From Candidatus Didemnitutus sp. (GTDB taxonomy: Bacteria > Verrucomicrobiota > Verrucomicrobiia > Opitutales > Opitutaceae): 38,507 bases of DNA. Below, in pieces: positions 23,857 to 33,381 of this stretch. The notes beneath the pieces were generated by a model that saw nothing but the letters and a program-made list of their open reading frames with translations, ran no database searches and had not been told where the DNA came from. The DNA lies in contig JAMPXH010000029.1 of assembly GCA_023701285.1 (NCBI GenBank), positions 1-38,507 on the forward strand, given 5' to 3'. How positions within the stretch are numbered: the first letter of the stretch is position 1; every line of letters begins with the position of its first letter. Both the position numbers and the translations under genes were made by a program.

Positions 23857-24051
23857 TCACTCGTCGTGTTTCGGGCGGCAGGTGTTCAGGCCGAAGGGCA
23901 GGTAGGCCGGGCAGAAGCGGACGACGGCAGTGATAATGGGCACGAGTCCCAAGAAGCCCCATGCACTTTTGAAGTAATAGCCGGCGCCGAGGAGCGCGAC
24001 GCCGAGGATGACACGGATGATGCGGTCGGTGAATCCGATGTTGGGTTTCAT
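23857..24051 (-). CDS. Small DUF2892 membrane protein
   Basis: This 64-residue protein begins MKPNIGFTDRIIRVILGVAL and continues with two membrane segments, ending in FCPAYLPFGLNTCRP. DUF2892 is the small two-helix membrane domain also found fused to rhodanese in YgaP. The paired cysteines of the FCP...NTC motif are kept. It is the last gene of the eight-gene ArsR-linked operon, 13 bases after the DUF3365 gene. A second DUF2892 gene begins the same operon (30976-31200). Function unknown; in YgaP the domain anchors a sulfurtransferase. Confidence 0.88.
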   Translation of the reverse strand: MKPNIGFTDRIIRVILGVALLGAGYYFKSAWGFLGLVPIITAVVRFCPAYLPFGLNTCRPKHDE

Positions 24052-24064
24052 GGGGGCGGGGGTT

Positions 24065-24697
24065 TCAGGAAGCGGGAACCGCAGCGACGGGGCGCACGGT
24101 GGCGCGGATCAAGCCGCGCCAGTCGCCGGTGCGATAACCGGTGGCGGCATCCTTGGGGTAACGCTCGTGCAAGGCGTCGCGCAGCACAGCGGGCAACTGG
24201 TCGCTTGGGCCGTGGCAGGCCAGGCAGGCCGGTTGAACGACGACCGAGCGGTAAACGCGCCACTCGGGCGTGGGCGAGCCTTCGGTCTCGATGCGTTGGA
24301 CGAAGAGTGCGGGCGGCGGCTCGCCGCGGGCGAGTTGCTCCTCGACGTGACGGAGCGCGAGTTGCTCGGCGGCATCGGGGGCGTTGGCGGCGTTGCGGAG
24401 CCGTCGGCTGGTGCGCTTGACCGCGACGATCTCCGGCTGGTCGGCGGCTTGAGGCTTGGTCAGGGCGGGAACCTGAAGGTGGCAGAAGTCGACGGCGTTC
24501 TCCGGACCGCCGGTGCCGAGCGCGACGGTGAGCTCCGCGAGCAGCCGCTGCGAGAGCGCCGCCGTGGCCTTTTCGCCGGCGCGGCGGATGGCGGCGACTT
24601 CGGGCGCGGAGGCGGCGACGATTTCCGCACGCAGAGCCGGCTCGGTGGCGAAGACGGCGCCGGGCAGGGCGAGGAGCAGCAGGAGGAGATTTTTCAT
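24065..24697 (-). CDS. DUF3365 (Tll0287-like) periplasmic mono-haem c protein, paralogue 2
   Basis: This 210-residue protein has a signal peptide (MKNLLLLLLALPGAVFATEP). The haem c motif is CLACH (Cys158, Cys161, His162). RLRNAANAPDAAEQLAL, EWRVYRSVVVQPACLACHG and GDWRGLIRATV match the paralogue at 16012-16662 in order. It should hold one covalent haem in the periplasm and could act as an electron-transfer or redox-sensing partner. It starts seven bases after the rhodanese stop, within the ArsR-linked RND operon. The pairing with a rhodanese is repeated at both loci. Confidence 0.88.
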   Translation of the reverse strand: MKNLLLLLLALPGAVFATEPALRAEIVAASAPEVAAIRRAGEKATAALSQRLLAELTVALGTGGPENAVDFCHLQVPALTKPQAADQPEIVAVKRTSRRLRNAANAPDAAEQLALRHVEEQLARGEPPPALFVQRIETEGSPTPEWRVYRSVVVQPACLACHGPSDQLPAVLRDALHERYPKDAATGYRTGDWRGLIRATVRPVAAVPAS

Positions 24698-24704
24698 GAG
24701 GAGG

Positions 24705-25097
24705 TCAGGGATGGATGGGCCAGCCGGAGTTTTGCCAGCGGCCGAGGGAGCCGGCGTTGACGGCGTCGAAGCCTTCGGCGCGGAGCTGGCGGGCGGCGAG
24801 GCCGGAGCGCGTGCCGGAGGCGCAGTAGAGAATGAGTTTCTTGCCCTTGTTCTGTGCGAGGAAGGGCCGCCATTGCGTCCGGGCGCCGCGCAGATCGCTG
24901 AGCGGCAGACGCGCGGCCTGCTTCGCCACGCCGGTGGCGGTCCACTCGCCCGGTTCGCGCAGATCGATCAGCACAGCGGTGTCGGCGGCGAGCGCGGCTT
25001 TCGCTTCGGCCAGCGGCAGTCCCGGGCGGGCGAGGATCACCTGATAGAGCACCAACATGACTCCACCGAAGATAAGGAGAAAGGTGAACCAGTTCAT
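24705..25097 (-). CDS. Membrane-anchored rhodanese
   Basis: This 130-residue protein has an N-terminal membrane anchor ([20 protein letters not shown]) and one rhodanese domain facing the periplasm by prediction. Motifs are [27 protein letters not shown] and the active loop CASGTRSG with catalytic Cys92. The start overlaps the RND pump stop by four bases (ATGA), so translation is coupled. The longer open frame that continues upstream in this phase is read-through of the pump gene. It is a paralogue of 15562-15966. Likely role: sulfane-sulfur transfer at the membrane, linked to the pump. Confidence 0.88.
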   Translation of the reverse strand: MNWFTFLLIFGGVMLVLYQVILARPGLPLAEAKAALAADTAVLIDLREPGEWTATGVAKQAARLPLSDLRGARTQWRPFLAQNKGKKLILYCASGTRSGLAARQLRAEGFDAVNAGSLGRWQNSGWPIHP

Positions 25098-28000
25098 GCG
25101 TCGGCGGAAGGGCGGCGGTGGTTGGCCATGAAGTAGAGCACGGGGACGGCCATGCGGCTGATGAGCAGGGAGGCAATCTCGCCGAACATCAGGCTGATGG
25201 CGAGCCCTTGGAAGATGGGATCGGCGAGAATGACGCTCGCGCCGACGACGACGGCGAGGGCGGTGAGCAGCATCGGTCGGAAGCGAACGGCGCCGGCCTC
25301 GATCACGGCGTCGCGCAGCGACAGGCCGTGCGAGCGGCGCAGCTCGATGAAGTCGACGAGAATGATCGAATTGCGCACCACGATGCCGGCGCCGGCCATG
25401 AAGCCGATCATCGACGTGGCGGTAAAGAACGCGCCCATCGCCCAATGCGCGGGCAAGATGCCGATGAGCGAGAACGGAATCGCGGCCATGACGACGAGCG
25501 GCGTGACGTAGCTGCGGAACCAGCCGACCATGAGCATGGCGATGAGCACGAGCACGGCGGCGAAGGCGAGGCCGAGGTCGCGGAAGACTTCGAGCGTGAT
25601 GTGCCACTCGCCGTCCCACTTGAGCGCGGGCGTCTGGTCGTCGGTCGGGAGGTTGAGGTGGTAGATCGGCAGCTCGGCCGCGGTCGCGCCGAAGCGGCGG
25701 GCGTCGAGGGCGCGGATTTCCTTGTCGGCGGCGAACATCGCGTAGGCCGGGCTCTCGACCGCGCCGGCGGCGTCGGCGGTGACGTAGGTCACGGGCTTGA
25801 GGTTCTTGTGGTAGATGGCCCGCTCGCCGGTCGTGCGTTCGAGGCGGACGAGTTCGGACAACGGCACGAGCGGGGCGGCGGGATCGCGGTCGGAACGGAC
25901 CTTGAGCGCGAGCAATGCTTCCGGCTGCGAGCGCGCGGCGGCGGGCAGTTCGAGGATGAGCGGCACGTCCTCGCGCTCGGCGGGGCGGTGGAGCAGGTCG
26001 ATCACGGCGCCTTGGGCGGCGAGGGAAAGGGTCGAGGCGATGGAGGCCTCGCTCACGCCGTGAAGGGCGGCCTTGGCGCGGTCGACGACGAAGCGGACCT
26101 TCGGCTGCGGCGCCTCGACATACCAATCGAGGTCCACGACGCCGGCGGTGCGGGCGAGGATGGCGCGGATTTCCTGCGCGAGGGCGACGCGCTGCTCCTC
26201 GTCGGGGCCGTAGATTTCGGCGACGATGGATTGAAGCACGGGCGGGCCGGGCGGCACCTCGGCGACGGCGACGGCGGCGCCGTATTTGGCGGCGATGGCG
26301 GCGACGAGCGGGCGCACGCGCTTGGCGATGGCGTGGCTCTGGTCGGAGCGCTCGTCCTTGCCCACGAGATTGACCTGGAGGTCGGCGACGTTGGGGCCGC
26401 GGCGCTCGAAGTAGTGGCGGACGAGGCCGTTGAAGTTGAACGGCGCGGCGGTGCCGGCGTAGATCTGGTAGTCGCGCACCTCGGGCACGGCGCGGAGGGC
26501 CTCGCCCATTTCCTGGGCGATGCGGGTCGTCTGCTCGAGGGTGGTGCCCTCGGGGGTGTTGAGGATGATCTGGAACTCCGACTTGTTGTCGAAGGGCAGC
26601 ATCTTCACCTCGACGGCGCCGAAGGGCACGAGGCTCATCGCGGCGAGCAGAAGAAACGCGATGGCGGCGAGGAAGGCCCAGCGGGCGCGCGCGCGGTCGA
26701 GCAACGGCTCCATCACGCGGTGGTAGAGGCGGGTGAACCAGTCGTTGGCCGAGTGGTCCTCGTCGAAGGTCAGGGCGGCGCGCTCGGCCTCGGAGAGTTT
26801 CTCCTCGCAGACGGCCCGGCGCTTGAGGACGCGGAGGGCGGCCCAGGGGGTGATGGTGAAGGCGATGACGAGGGAGAAGAGCATCGCGGCGGTCGATCCG
26901 ATCGGGATCGGCCGCATGTAGGGGCCCATCAGGCCGCCGACGAAGGCCATCGGCAGAATCGCGGCGATGACGGCCCAGGTGGCGAGGATCGTCGGGTTGC
27001 CGACCTCGTCGACCGCCTCGAGCGCGACCTGAGAGAGGGGCTTCTGCGCGGCGCCGGGCAGGCGGATGTGGCGGACGATGTTTTCGACGACGACGATCGC
27101 GTCGTCGACGAGGATGCCGATCGAGAAGATCAGCGCGAACAGCGTGATGCGGTTGAGGGTGTAGCCGTAGAGGTAGAAAACGAGCAGCGTGAGCGCGAGG
27201 GTCGTGGGGATCGCGAGCAGCACGACGAGCGACTCGCGCCAGCCGAGGAAAAACAGGATGAGGATCGCCACGCCGAAGACGGCGATGCCCATGTGGAGGA
27301 GCAGCTCGTTGGATTTTTCGGCGGCGGTGTGGCCGTAGTCGCGGGTGATGGCGAGGCCGACGTCGGCGGGGAGGAGGGTGCCGCGGACGCCGTCGACTTT
27401 GGTGAGGACGGCGTTGACGACGTCGATGGCGTTCGCGCCCGGGCGCTTGGCGAGGCTGAGGGTGACGGCCGCTTCGAGCGGCCGATCCGCCGCGCCGTGC
27501 AGGACGTAGTTGGCCGGCTCCTGCGCGCTGTCGGCGATCGTCGCGACATCGCGCAGGTAGACGGGGCGGTTTTCAAAGACCCCGACGACGACGGAGCCCA
27601 CGTCGGTGGCGTCCCGGAGGAAGGTGCCGGTCTCGAGGAGAATCTCCGTGTTGGCGAAGGGGCGCGAGCCGGCCTGGGCGCGGCGGTTGGCGGCCTGAAG
27701 TGAGGCGGTGAGTTGCTGCGGGGTCAGGCCGCGCGCGGCGAGGGCGGCGGGGTCGAATTGCACGCGCACGGCGCGGCGGGTGCCGCCGATGAGGGTCGTC
27801 TCGGCGACCTGCGGCACGGATTTGACGACCTCGTCGAGCTGGGCGGCGAGCCGGCGGAGCTGGAGGTGGTCGTAGCGGGCGCTGTGGAGCGTCAGCGCGA
27901 GGATCGGCACGTCGTCGATCGAGCGCGGTTTGACGAGCGGCAGGCTGACGCCGGTCGGGATGCGGTCGAAGTTGGTTTGGAGCTTCTGGTTGAGACGAAC

Positions 28001-28372
28001 GAGCGCGGCCTCGATGTCGGTGCCGACGACGAAGCGCACGATCACCATTGCTCCGCCGGGGCTGGAGGTGGAGTAGAGATACTCGACGCCCGGGATTTCC
28101 CAGAGGAGCTTCTCCATCGGGCGGGTGACGCGGTTCTCGACCTCGGCGGCGGTGGCGCCGGGCATGGCGACATGCACGTCGATCATGGGCACCTTGATCT
28201 GCGGCTCCTCCTCGCGCGGCAGCTGCCAGACGGCGAAGAGGCCGAGCAAGATCGACGCGATGACGGCGATCGGCGTGAGCTTCGAGGTGACGAAGGTCGA
28301 GGCCAGGCGGCCAGCGATGCCGAACTGCGGAGGCGTGGATTCGGCGGTGGGGGTTTCGGGGTCGGCGCTCAT
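25094..28372 (-). CDS. RND-family efflux pump inner-membrane subunit
   Basis: This 1092-residue AcrB/CzcA-superfamily transporter has the usual plan: a first membrane helix, a large periplasmic loop, five or six helices, a second loop and five more helices. [28 protein letters not shown] opens the first porter domain. [19 protein letters not shown] in TM4 carries the proton-relay Asp pair. The closing membrane block has [16 protein letters not shown]. The sequence is closer to the broad AcrB/MexF-like multidrug group than to CzcA metal pumps, but the substrate cannot be read from it. It overlaps both the adaptor gene (28369-28372) and the rhodanese gene by four bases. Confidence 0.92.
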   Translation of the reverse strand: MSADPETPTAESTPPQFGIAGRLASTFVTSKLTPIAVIASILLGLFAVWQLPREEEPQIKVPMIDVHVAMPGATAAEVENRVTRPMEKLLWEIPGVEYLYSTSSPGGAMVIVRFVVGTDIEAALVRLNQKLQTNFDRIPTGVSLPLVKPRSIDDVPILALTLHSARYDHLQLRRLAAQLDEVVKSVPQVAETTLIGGTRRAVRVQFDPAALAARGLTPQQLTASLQAANRRAQAGSRPFANTEILLETGTFLRDATDVGSVVVGVFENRPVYLRDVATIADSAQEPANYVLHGAADRPLEAAVTLSLAKRPGANAIDVVNAVLTKVDGVRGTLLPADVGLAITRDYGHTAAEKSNELLLHMGIAVFGVAILILFFLGWRESLVVLLAIPTTLALTLLVFYLYGYTLNRITLFALIFSIGILVDDAIVVVENIVRHIRLPGAAQKPLSQVALEAVDEVGNPTILATWAVIAAILPMAFVGGLMGPYMRPIPIGSTAAMLFSLVIAFTITPWAALRVLKRRAVCEEKLSEAERAALTFDEDHSANDWFTRLYHRVMEPLLDRARARWAFLAAIAFLLLAAMSLVPFGAVEVKMLPFDNKSEFQIILNTPEGTTLEQTTRIAQEMGEALRAVPEVRDYQIYAGTAAPFNFNGLVRHYFERRGPNVADLQVNLVGKDERSDQSHAIAKRVRPLVAAIAAKYGAAVAVAEVPPGPPVLQSIVAEIYGPDEEQRVALAQEIRAILARTAGVVDLDWYVEAPQPKVRFVVDRAKAALHGVSEASIASTLSLAAQGAVIDLLHRPAEREDVPLILELPAAARSQPEALLALKVRSDRDPAAPLVPLSELVRLERTTGERAIYHKNLKPVTYVTADAAGAVESPAYAMFAADKEIRALDARRFGATAAELPIYHLNLPTDDQTPALKWDGEWHITLEVFRDLGLAFAAVLVLIAMLMVGWFRSYVTPLVVMAAIPFSLIGILPAHWAMGAFFTATSMIGFMAGAGIVVRNSIILVDFIELRRSHGLSLRDAVIEAGAVRFRPMLLTALAVVVGASVILADPIFQGLAISLMFGEIASLLISRMAVPVLYFMANHRRPSADA

Positions 28373-29403
28373 GAACGGACCTCCAACGGCTGGCCTTCGC
28401 GGAGGGAGGCGGGCGGGGCGACGACGACGGATTCGCCGGCGTCGAGGCCGGAGAGGATTTCGATGCGGTCGCCGTGGGTGGCGCCGGTCTTCACGAGGCG
28501 GAGCACGGCGCGTTTGTCCGGACCGGCGACGAAGACGCGTTCCATCTGGCCGACGCGGGAGACGGCGGACGCGGGCACGAGCAGCGCGCGGACCGGGGTG
28601 CCGGGGAGGGCCACGCGGGCGAACTGGCCCGGGCGGACGTCGGTGCCGGCGGGGACGGCGATCTTGATCAGCACGGTGCGCGCGGTGGCGTCGGTGGCGG
28701 AGGAAATCTCGGCGACGGTGCCGGTGAAGCGGCGGCCGGTCGAAGGCACGGAGACGGCGAGCGGTTGGCCGGAGGCGAGCGTGCCCGCGAGCGAGTCGGG
28801 CACGGCGGCGTCGATCTGGAAGCCGTCGAGTCCGTCGAGGCCGAGGAGCGGTTGACCCGGGGCGGCGAGGTCGCCGGCATCGACGAATTTCCGGGCGATC
28901 ACGCCGGCGAAGGGCGCGCGGAGTTCGGTGTAGCCGAGCATGGTCTCGGCCTCGCGGAGCTGGGCGGCGGCGCCGGCGGCGCGGTCTTCGAGGCTGCGGA
29001 CGAGGTCGGTCGTGCTGGCGCCCTTGGCGAGGAGGGTGCGTTCGCGCTCGAGGTCGCGGGCGGCGATGTTGAGCTGGGCGCGGGCCTGGGCGACGCGGGC
29101 GTCGATCTCGGAGGCGGAGAGCCGCAAGAGCAGTTCGCCGGCGGCGACGCGCTGGCCGAGGGTGACGGGCAGGTCGGCGACGGTGCCCATGACCTTGGCG
29201 GCGAGGGTGGCGCGTTGCACGGAGCGCACGGAGCCGGTGATCTCGGTGAGCAGCGGGGTCTCGACCGATTCGACGCGCGCGACGGACACGGCGACGGACA
29301 CGGCGGCGGGCGGCAGGGAGGCGGCGGGATTTTCGGCGGCCGGCTTGGAGCAGCTGGCGAGCAGCGCGAGGGCGGAGATGACAGGGAGGAGACGGGATTT
29401 CAT
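28369..29403 (-). CDS. RND periplasmic adaptor (membrane-fusion) lipoprotein
   Basis: This 344-residue HlyD/AcrA-type adaptor has a lipobox LLASCS (Cys18) that anchors it to the inner membrane. It shows the barrel-sandwich and hairpin regions: [20 protein letters not shown], a helical hairpin ([22 protein letters not shown] then [20 protein letters not shown]) and the lipoyl second half [16 protein letters not shown]. The C-terminal beta-barrel includes [20 protein letters not shown]. It links the pump with TolC. The stop overlaps the pump start in ATGA, and 54 bases separate it from the TolC-type gene. Confidence 0.92.
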   Translation of the reverse strand: MKSRLLPVISALALLASCSKPAAENPAASLPPAAVSVAVSVARVESVETPLLTEITGSVRSVQRATLAAKVMGTVADLPVTLGQRVAAGELLLRLSASEIDARVAQARAQLNIAARDLERERTLLAKGASTTDLVRSLEDRAAGAAAQLREAETMLGYTELRAPFAGVIARKFVDAGDLAAPGQPLLGLDGLDGFQIDAAVPDSLAGTLASGQPLAVSVPSTGRRFTGTVAEISSATDATARTVLIKIAVPAGTDVRPGQFARVALPGTPVRALLVPASAVSRVGQMERVFVAGPDKRAVLRLVKTGATHGDRIEILSGLDAGESVVVAPPASLREGQPLEVRS

Positions 29404-29457
29404 CTGCGGAAAGGAGGAGATGGGAACGGAGCAGGGACAGAGGCCGGCGAGCGGCGC

Positions 29458-30774
29458 CTACGATTGACGGGGGGCGAGCGGGGTGAGGCCGACGGCGCGG
29501 TGGAGTTCGGCGACGGCGATGCGTTCGTCGGCTTCGGCGAAGGTGCGGCGCAGGCGGGCGTCGAGGAGGCGGGTCTCGGCACCGATGAGATCGGCGGCGA
29601 GGAGGGCGCCCTGCTCGAAACGGGCGCGTTGGAGCGCGGCGCTTTCCTCGGCTTGGGCGACGGTCTGCGAGCTCACGTCGAGGCGTTCGCGAGCAGCCGC
29701 GTGGGCGAGGCGGGCTTGCTCGGCCTCGAGGGCGAGGCCCAGCTCGGCTTTGCGGAGCAGTTCCTTCACCTGGGAGAGTTCAGCCTCAGCCTGGCGGATC
29801 TTGCCGGAGGTCTGGCCGCCGTCGAAGACGTTGACGTCGACGGCCACGCCGGCGGTCCAACTGTTGCCGTGGCGGTCGAGCTGCCAACCGCGGTCGTGCT
29901 GGTAGGAGGCGAAGGCGTTGACGGTCGGGCGGCGGGCGCCGCGGGCGACGGCGACCGCTTTTTCGGCGGCGACGAGGCGCTCGCGCAGGCCGGCGAGTTC
30001 GGGGCGGGCAGAGGCGTCGGTGGCGGAGGGGGCGGGCAGGGCGTCGAGATCGGGATCGGCGGCGGCGAGTTCGACGGTTTCGCCGGGCTCGGGCGCGCGG
30101 CCGAGGACGAAGAGGAAGGCGCGCTCCGCCAAAGCGGCTCCGTGGCGGGCGGTGGTGAGTTGCTCGCGGGTCTGCGCGAGCTGGACCTCGAGGCTGAGGA
30201 GGTCGGCCTTGAGGACTTGGCCGGCGTCGAAGCGCAGGCGGGCGTTGGCGAGGGCGGCCTCGTAGGCGCGGACACCGGAGGCGAGGGCGGTGGTGGCTTC
30301 GCGGGCCTTGCGGAGATTGAGCAGGGCCTTGATCGCCTCGGTGGCGAGCTGCTGGTGGGCGGCGCGGAGGTCCTCGAGGGCGGCGCGGGCTCCGGCTTCG
30401 GCGGCGCGCTTGCCGGCGGTGGCGCGGCCACCGGAGTAGAGGTTGTAGGCGACGGTGCCAGTGGCGTTGAGGTTGTCGATCCGGCCCGGGTGGTTGAAAT
30501 CGAGGGCGAAGGAGAAGGCGCGCTGGTTGAGGATGGAGCCGAAGGCCGCCATCGGGCTGTTGGTCTGCGTGTAGCCGCCGGAGAGGGACACCTGCGGGAG
30601 CCACGCGGCGTTGGCCTGCGCGATCATCGCCTCGGCGGCATCGACCCGGGCGCGGGCGATGGCGGCGTCGGGGTGGTTGCGCAGGGCGGTGTCGACGGCT
30701 TGCGCGGCGGTCCAAGGCGTGGCGGAGGCGAGGGCCGGTGCGAGCAACAGGGCGAGGAGGAAAAGGGGCTTCAT
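29458..30774 (-). CDS. TolC-family outer-membrane factor
   Basis: This 438-residue outer-membrane efflux protein has a signal peptide ([18 protein letters not shown]). Two similar repeats of long helices and beta strands are visible: [27 protein letters not shown] followed by strands ([14 protein letters not shown]), and in the second half [26 protein letters not shown] followed by [10 protein letters not shown]. It would form the trimeric exit duct of the RND pump encoded downstream. The ATG at 30774 overlaps the stop of the DUF6132 gene (ATGA). Upstream in-frame sequence is Arg-rich read-through. No Cys lipobox is present. Confidence 0.93.
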   Translation of the reverse strand: MKPLFLLALLLAPALASATPWTAAQAVDTALRNHPDAAIARARVDAAEAMIAQANAAWLPQVSLSGGYTQTNSPMAAFGSILNQRAFSFALDFNHPGRIDNLNATGTVAYNLYSGGRATAGKRAAEAGARAALEDLRAAHQQLATEAIKALLNLRKAREATTALASGVRAYEAALANARLRFDAGQVLKADLLSLEVQLAQTREQLTTARHGAALAERAFLFVLGRAPEPGETVELAAADPDLDALPAPSATDASARPELAGLRERLVAAEKAVAVARGARRPTVNAFASYQHDRGWQLDRHGNSWTAGVAVDVNVFDGGQTSGKIRQAEAELSQVKELLRKAELGLALEAEQARLAHAAARERLDVSSQTVAQAEESAALQRARFEQGALLAADLIGAETRLLDARLRRTFAEADERIAVAELHRAVGLTPLAPRQS

Positions 30775-30959
30775 GTCGGAGAGTTGGAGCGCTGGCCGGT
30801 GGCGATGAGCAGGCCCAGGACGGCGCCGTAGAGGGCGCCGCGCCACCAGGTGGAGGTGAGCGGGCAGGTGCCGGAAGAACATTGCCCGTAGTAACCGAGG
30901 GCGGCCCCGAGGGTCGCCCCGATCAACACCGGCAGGAGAAAACGGAACCAGGCGGGCAT
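30771..30959 (-). CDS. DUF6132-like small membrane protein
   Basis: This 62-residue protein has two membrane segments around LGYYGQCSSGTCPLTSTWWRG, ending GAVLGLLIATG. The CSSGTCPLTS motif with two cysteines is the hallmark of the DUF6132 family, a small membrane protein of unknown role often found near rhodanese or DUF2892 genes. It overlaps the TolC gene start by four bases and is 16 bases downstream of the first DUF2892 gene. The CxxxxC motif could bind sulfur or a metal, but this is speculation. Confidence 0.82.
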   Translation of the reverse strand: MPAWFRFLLPVLIGATLGAALGYYGQCSSGTCPLTSTWWRGALYGAVLGLLIATGQRSNSPT

Positions 30960-30975
30960 GCGGCGCAGGCAGGGC

Positions 30976-31200
30976 TCACTTGGCGCGGCCGCCCCAATGG
31001 ATGACGTCGTGCTCGTCCACCCAGCCCAGCTTGCGGAGAATCAGCGTGGGCGGGCAGAAACCGGTGAAGACGGACTGGATGAGATTCAGCCCGACGAAGA
31101 CCGGGACGAGGATCCACAGCGGGTGGACGAACCACGTCAGGGCGGAGCCGAGCAGCGTGACCGTGCCGGCGAGGAGGCGGATGAGATTGTGGGTGGTCAT
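30976..31200 (-). CDS. DUF2892 membrane protein, first gene of the ArsR-linked operon
   Basis: This 74-residue protein starts MTTHNLIRLLAGTVTLLGSA at the ATG 31200, preceded by CCCCTCCCC. It has two membrane helices and the conserved GLNLIQSVFTGFCPPTLILRKLG block, with a single Cys as in YgaP-type DUF2892 domains. A short soluble tail (WVDEHDVIHWGGRAK) ends it. It is divergent from the ArsR gene, with only about 57 bases between the starts 31200 and 31258. That gap carries the shared operator. Confidence 0.88.
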   Translation of the reverse strand: MTTHNLIRLLAGTVTLLGSALTWFVHPLWILVPVFVGLNLIQSVFTGFCPPTLILRKLGWVDEHDVIHWGGRAK

Positions 31201-31218
31201 GGGGAGGGGAAGGAAGGA

Positions 31219-31250
31219 TTGACTTCTATATGCGCATATACTCATATACT
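31219..31250. promoter_or_regulatory. Shared operator/promoter between ArsR gene and RND operon
   Basis: On the plus strand TTGACT (31219-31224) and TATACT (31245-31250) form a -35/-10 pair with an unusually long 20-base spacer. A CATATA at 18 bases is the alternative -10. Between them lies the perfect palindrome TATATGCGCATATA (31227-31240) and a tandem CATATACT pair (31235-31242 and 31243-31250). The AT-rich block stands out from the surroundings. A repressor bound here would block both divergent genes. On the minus strand TTTTCA and GCATAT or ATATAG give a plausible opposite promoter. Confidence 0.72.
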
Positions 31251-31284
31251 TGAAAAGATGTCAAGCCGCTGTTTGCTGGGTCGC

Positions 31285-31620
31285 ATGCCCAAGACCAATC
31301 CGCTCACCGCCGAGGCGCTCGATCTCGTGGCGCGTCGTTTCGCCGTGCTGGCGGAGCCGATGCGGCTGCGGTTGATCCAGGCGCTGTTCGACGGGGAGAA
31401 GAACGTGACGGAGCTGGTCGAGGCGACCGGCGGCACGCAGGCCAACATCTCCCGGCATCTCCAGACGCTGACGGCCGCGCACGTGCTCGCGCGGCGCAAG
31501 GAGGGCCTGCAGGTCTTCTATCGGATCGGCGATCCGACGATCCCGAAGCTGTGCGAACTGGTCTGCGGCAGTCTGGAAAAATCGCTGACGCGACAGGTCG
31601 GTCATCTCTCGGGCGGCTGA
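31285..31620 (+). CDS. ArsR/SmtB-family repressor with Cys-x3-Cys motif
   Basis: This 111-residue winged-helix protein contains ARRFAVLAEPMRLRLIQALF, the recognition helix GGTQANISRHLQTLTAAHVL and the wing ARRKEGLQVFYRI. It lacks the alpha-3 ELCVC metal site of ArsR. Two cysteines in the C-terminal helix, Cys90 and Cys94 (KLCELVCGSLEK), could sense thiols, persulfides or a metal instead. It is divergent from the DUF2892/RND/rhodanese operon and probably represses it, comparable to BigR/YgaV-type sulfur regulators. The ATG at 31258 is also possible, but it falls at the predicted transcription start, so 31285 is preferred. Confidence 0.82.
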   Translation: MPKTNPLTAEALDLVARRFAVLAEPMRLRLIQALFDGEKNVTELVEATGGTQANISRHLQTLTAAHVLARRKEGLQVFYRIGDPTIPKLCELVCGSLEKSLTRQVGHLSGG

Positions 31621-31661
31621 ACAGGGCTACACTGGCGGCGATTTGGGCCGATGAGGAGGGT

Positions 31662-32501
31662 GTGACAACGTCCTCCTCCGCTTTCCCGGAGGTGCTGCTG
31701 CTCGATTTGGCACAGCAACTCCCGGCCGCCCCGCGTCTGCTCGCGGAGCTGGGCCGGCTCGTGCGTGCGCCGCAGACCGATGCGGCTGATATCGTGGCGT
31801 TGCTGCGGCGTGATGCGGCCCTCGTGGCGCGGTTGCTGCGCATGGCGAACAGCGCGGCCTACGCGCGCGCGATGCCGATCGGTGCGATCGAGGACGCGGT
31901 GGTGGCCGTGGGTTTCGGCGAGGTGCACCGGCTGGTGGGCGCGTTGGCGTCGGTGCAACTCGCGGACACGCCGTTGCCGCGGCACGGCGTGAGTGGCGCA
32001 CGCTACCGGGAGAATGCCTTGTTTGTCGCGACGCTGATGGAGGAATTCGCCCAGCGGGCGAAGCTCGACGCGCATGCGTGCTACACCATCGGCCTGTTGC
32101 GCGGGCTCGGCATGCTCATCCTCGAACGGGCGGCAGCGCGCGAGCACCGGACGATCCCGCCGTTCCACGCGGGTGGCGAGGAGAGCCTGACGGCGTGGCA
32201 GCAACGTTGCTGGGGCACGGACGGATGGCACGTGGGCGCGGCGATCCTCGGACAATGGCATTTGCCGCCGGAGGTCGTGCTCGCGATCGAGCATCACGCC
32301 GAGGCAAGCGTGCGGACCGAACCGGTCGTGCACCTGCTGGATCTCGCGGTGAAGGTCGCGGCGCAAAACGGTTACGGGTTGCCCGGAGATCAGCCGGGGC
32401 TGCAGGAACTCACGGCGACGGGGCTGACGAGCGATCAGTTCCACGGCGCCGTGGAGCGCGCGGAGGAGACGTTCGTGCGGCTGCGGGCGTCGGTGGTGTG
32501 A
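31662..32501 (+). CDS. HDOD-domain protein
   Basis: This 279-residue protein has an HDOD domain. LPAAPRLLAELGRLVRAP leads in, LLRMANSAAYARAMPIGAIEDAVVAVGFGEV is the core signature, and TIGLLRGLGMLILERA and AAILGQWHLPPEVVLAIEHH follow. Where an active HD phosphohydrolase has His-Asp pairs (GLLHDIG), this has GLLRGLG, as expected for HDOD proteins, which act in signalling by protein contact. No second output domain is present. The GTG at 31662 lies 41 bases after the ArsR stop. Earlier in-frame starts overlap the ArsR gene. Target unknown. Confidence 0.85.
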   Translation: MTTSSSAFPEVLLLDLAQQLPAAPRLLAELGRLVRAPQTDAADIVALLRRDAALVARLLRMANSAAYARAMPIGAIEDAVVAVGFGEVHRLVGALASVQLADTPLPRHGVSGARYRENALFVATLMEEFAQRAKLDAHACYTIGLLRGLGMLILERAAAREHRTIPPFHAGGEESLTAWQQRCWGTDGWHVGAAILGQWHLPPEVVLAIEHHAEASVRTEPVVHLLDLAVKVAAQNGYGLPGDQPGLQELTATGLTSDQFHGAVERAEETFVRLRASVV

Positions 32502-32555
32502 GACCGGACGCCGGGTGGTCGGCTTGCGGAATGATCGCGTCGGAGCGAGCGCTGC

Positions 32556-33308
32556 TCAACCCTGCGCGGCGGCGCTGAGTTCGTCGGACATTTCCTCGTT
32601 GGAGAAGACGGCTTGGACGTCGTCGTTTTCCTCGAGGGAATCATGGAGGCGGGCGAGGGATTGCGCGATCGCGACGTCCGTCACAGGCACGGTGGCGGTC
32701 GGGATGTAGGCGATCTCGGAGGACTCGGCCTTGATGCCGGCCTGCTCGAGGGCGTGCGCGACTTTGTCGAAGGCGCGCACGTCGCAGCGGACTTCGAAGC
32801 CCTGCTCGGAGACGATGACGTCGTCGGCGCCGGCCTCGAGGGCGACTTCCATGAGCCGGTCCTCGGTGGTCTTGTCCGCGGCGACGAGGAACTGGCCGGC
32901 ATGCAGAAATTGGAAGGCGACGGCGCCGCTCTGGGCGAGGTTGCCGCCCCAGCGGGTGAAAATGGAGCGCACGTCCTGTGCGGCGCGGGTCTTGTTGTCG
33001 GTGGTGACCTTGACGACGAAGGCGACGCCGCCGGGGCCGTAGCCTTCGTAGGTGATCTCCTCGAACACGACGCCGGGGAGCTCGCCGGTGCCCTTCTTGA
33101 TGGCGCGGTCGACGTTGTCGGCCGGCATGTTCGATTCGCGGGCCTTGAGCAGCAAGGTGCGGAGGCGGGCGTTGGCGTCGGGCGAGCCGCCGCCGGACTT
33201 GGCGGCGAGGGTGATGTCGCGCGCGAGGCGCGAGAAGACCTTGCCCTTGCGCGCGTCGGTGACGGCTTTGAGGCGCTTGACCTTTGACCATTTGTTGTGA
33301 CCGGCCAT
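32556..33308 (-). CDS. YebC/PmpR-family protein
   Basis: This 250-residue protein opens MAGHNKWSKVKRLKAVTDAR, the hallmark of YebC/TACO1 proteins. GGGSPDANARLRTLLLKARE and ESNMPADNVDRAIKKGTGE and the later TYEGYGPGGVAFVVKVTTDN are all conserved. Long annotated as DNA-binding regulators, family members are now linked to translation, easing ribosome stalling at proline-rich or other slow motifs. Cytoplasmic. The ATG at 33308 is preceded by TTCCTCCC. It lies just past the terminator of the yidC operon on the same strand, so it probably has its own promoter. Confidence 0.95.
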   Translation of the reverse strand: MAGHNKWSKVKRLKAVTDARKGKVFSRLARDITLAAKSGGGSPDANARLRTLLLKARESNMPADNVDRAIKKGTGELPGVVFEEITYEGYGPGGVAFVVKVTTDNKTRAAQDVRSIFTRWGGNLAQSGAVAFQFLHAGQFLVAADKTTEDRLMEVALEAGADDVIVSEQGFEVRCDVRAFDKVAHALEQAGIKAESSEIAYIPTATVPVTDVAIAQSLARLHDSLEENDDVQAVFSNEEMSDELSAAAQG

Positions 33309-33349
33309 GGGAGGAAGTGAACGGGTGGATTACCGGAAAACGCGGGCAG

Positions 33350-33375
33350 AAAAAAGCCCGCCGGTGAAGGCGGGC
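33350..33375 (-). terminator. Intrinsic terminator after yidC
   Basis: On the minus strand a 7-bp stem GCCCGCC/GGCGGGC (33375-33369 and 33362-33356) with a 6-base loop is followed by six T residues. It begins seven bases beyond the yidC stop codon at 33382. This is a strong Rho-independent terminator and ends the rpmH-rnpA-yidD-yidC transcript. Confidence 0.93.
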
Positions 33376-33381
33376 GAGAGC

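Noticed and set aside
25118-27703. An 861-residue open frame on the plus strand
   Set aside because: It is antisense to the RND pump gene and rich in Gly, Asp, Glu and Arg with no domain pattern.
28474-30831. A 785-residue open frame on the plus strand
   Set aside because: It is antisense to the adaptor and TolC-type genes and consists of Gly/Ala/Glu/Arg repeats typical of shadow frames.
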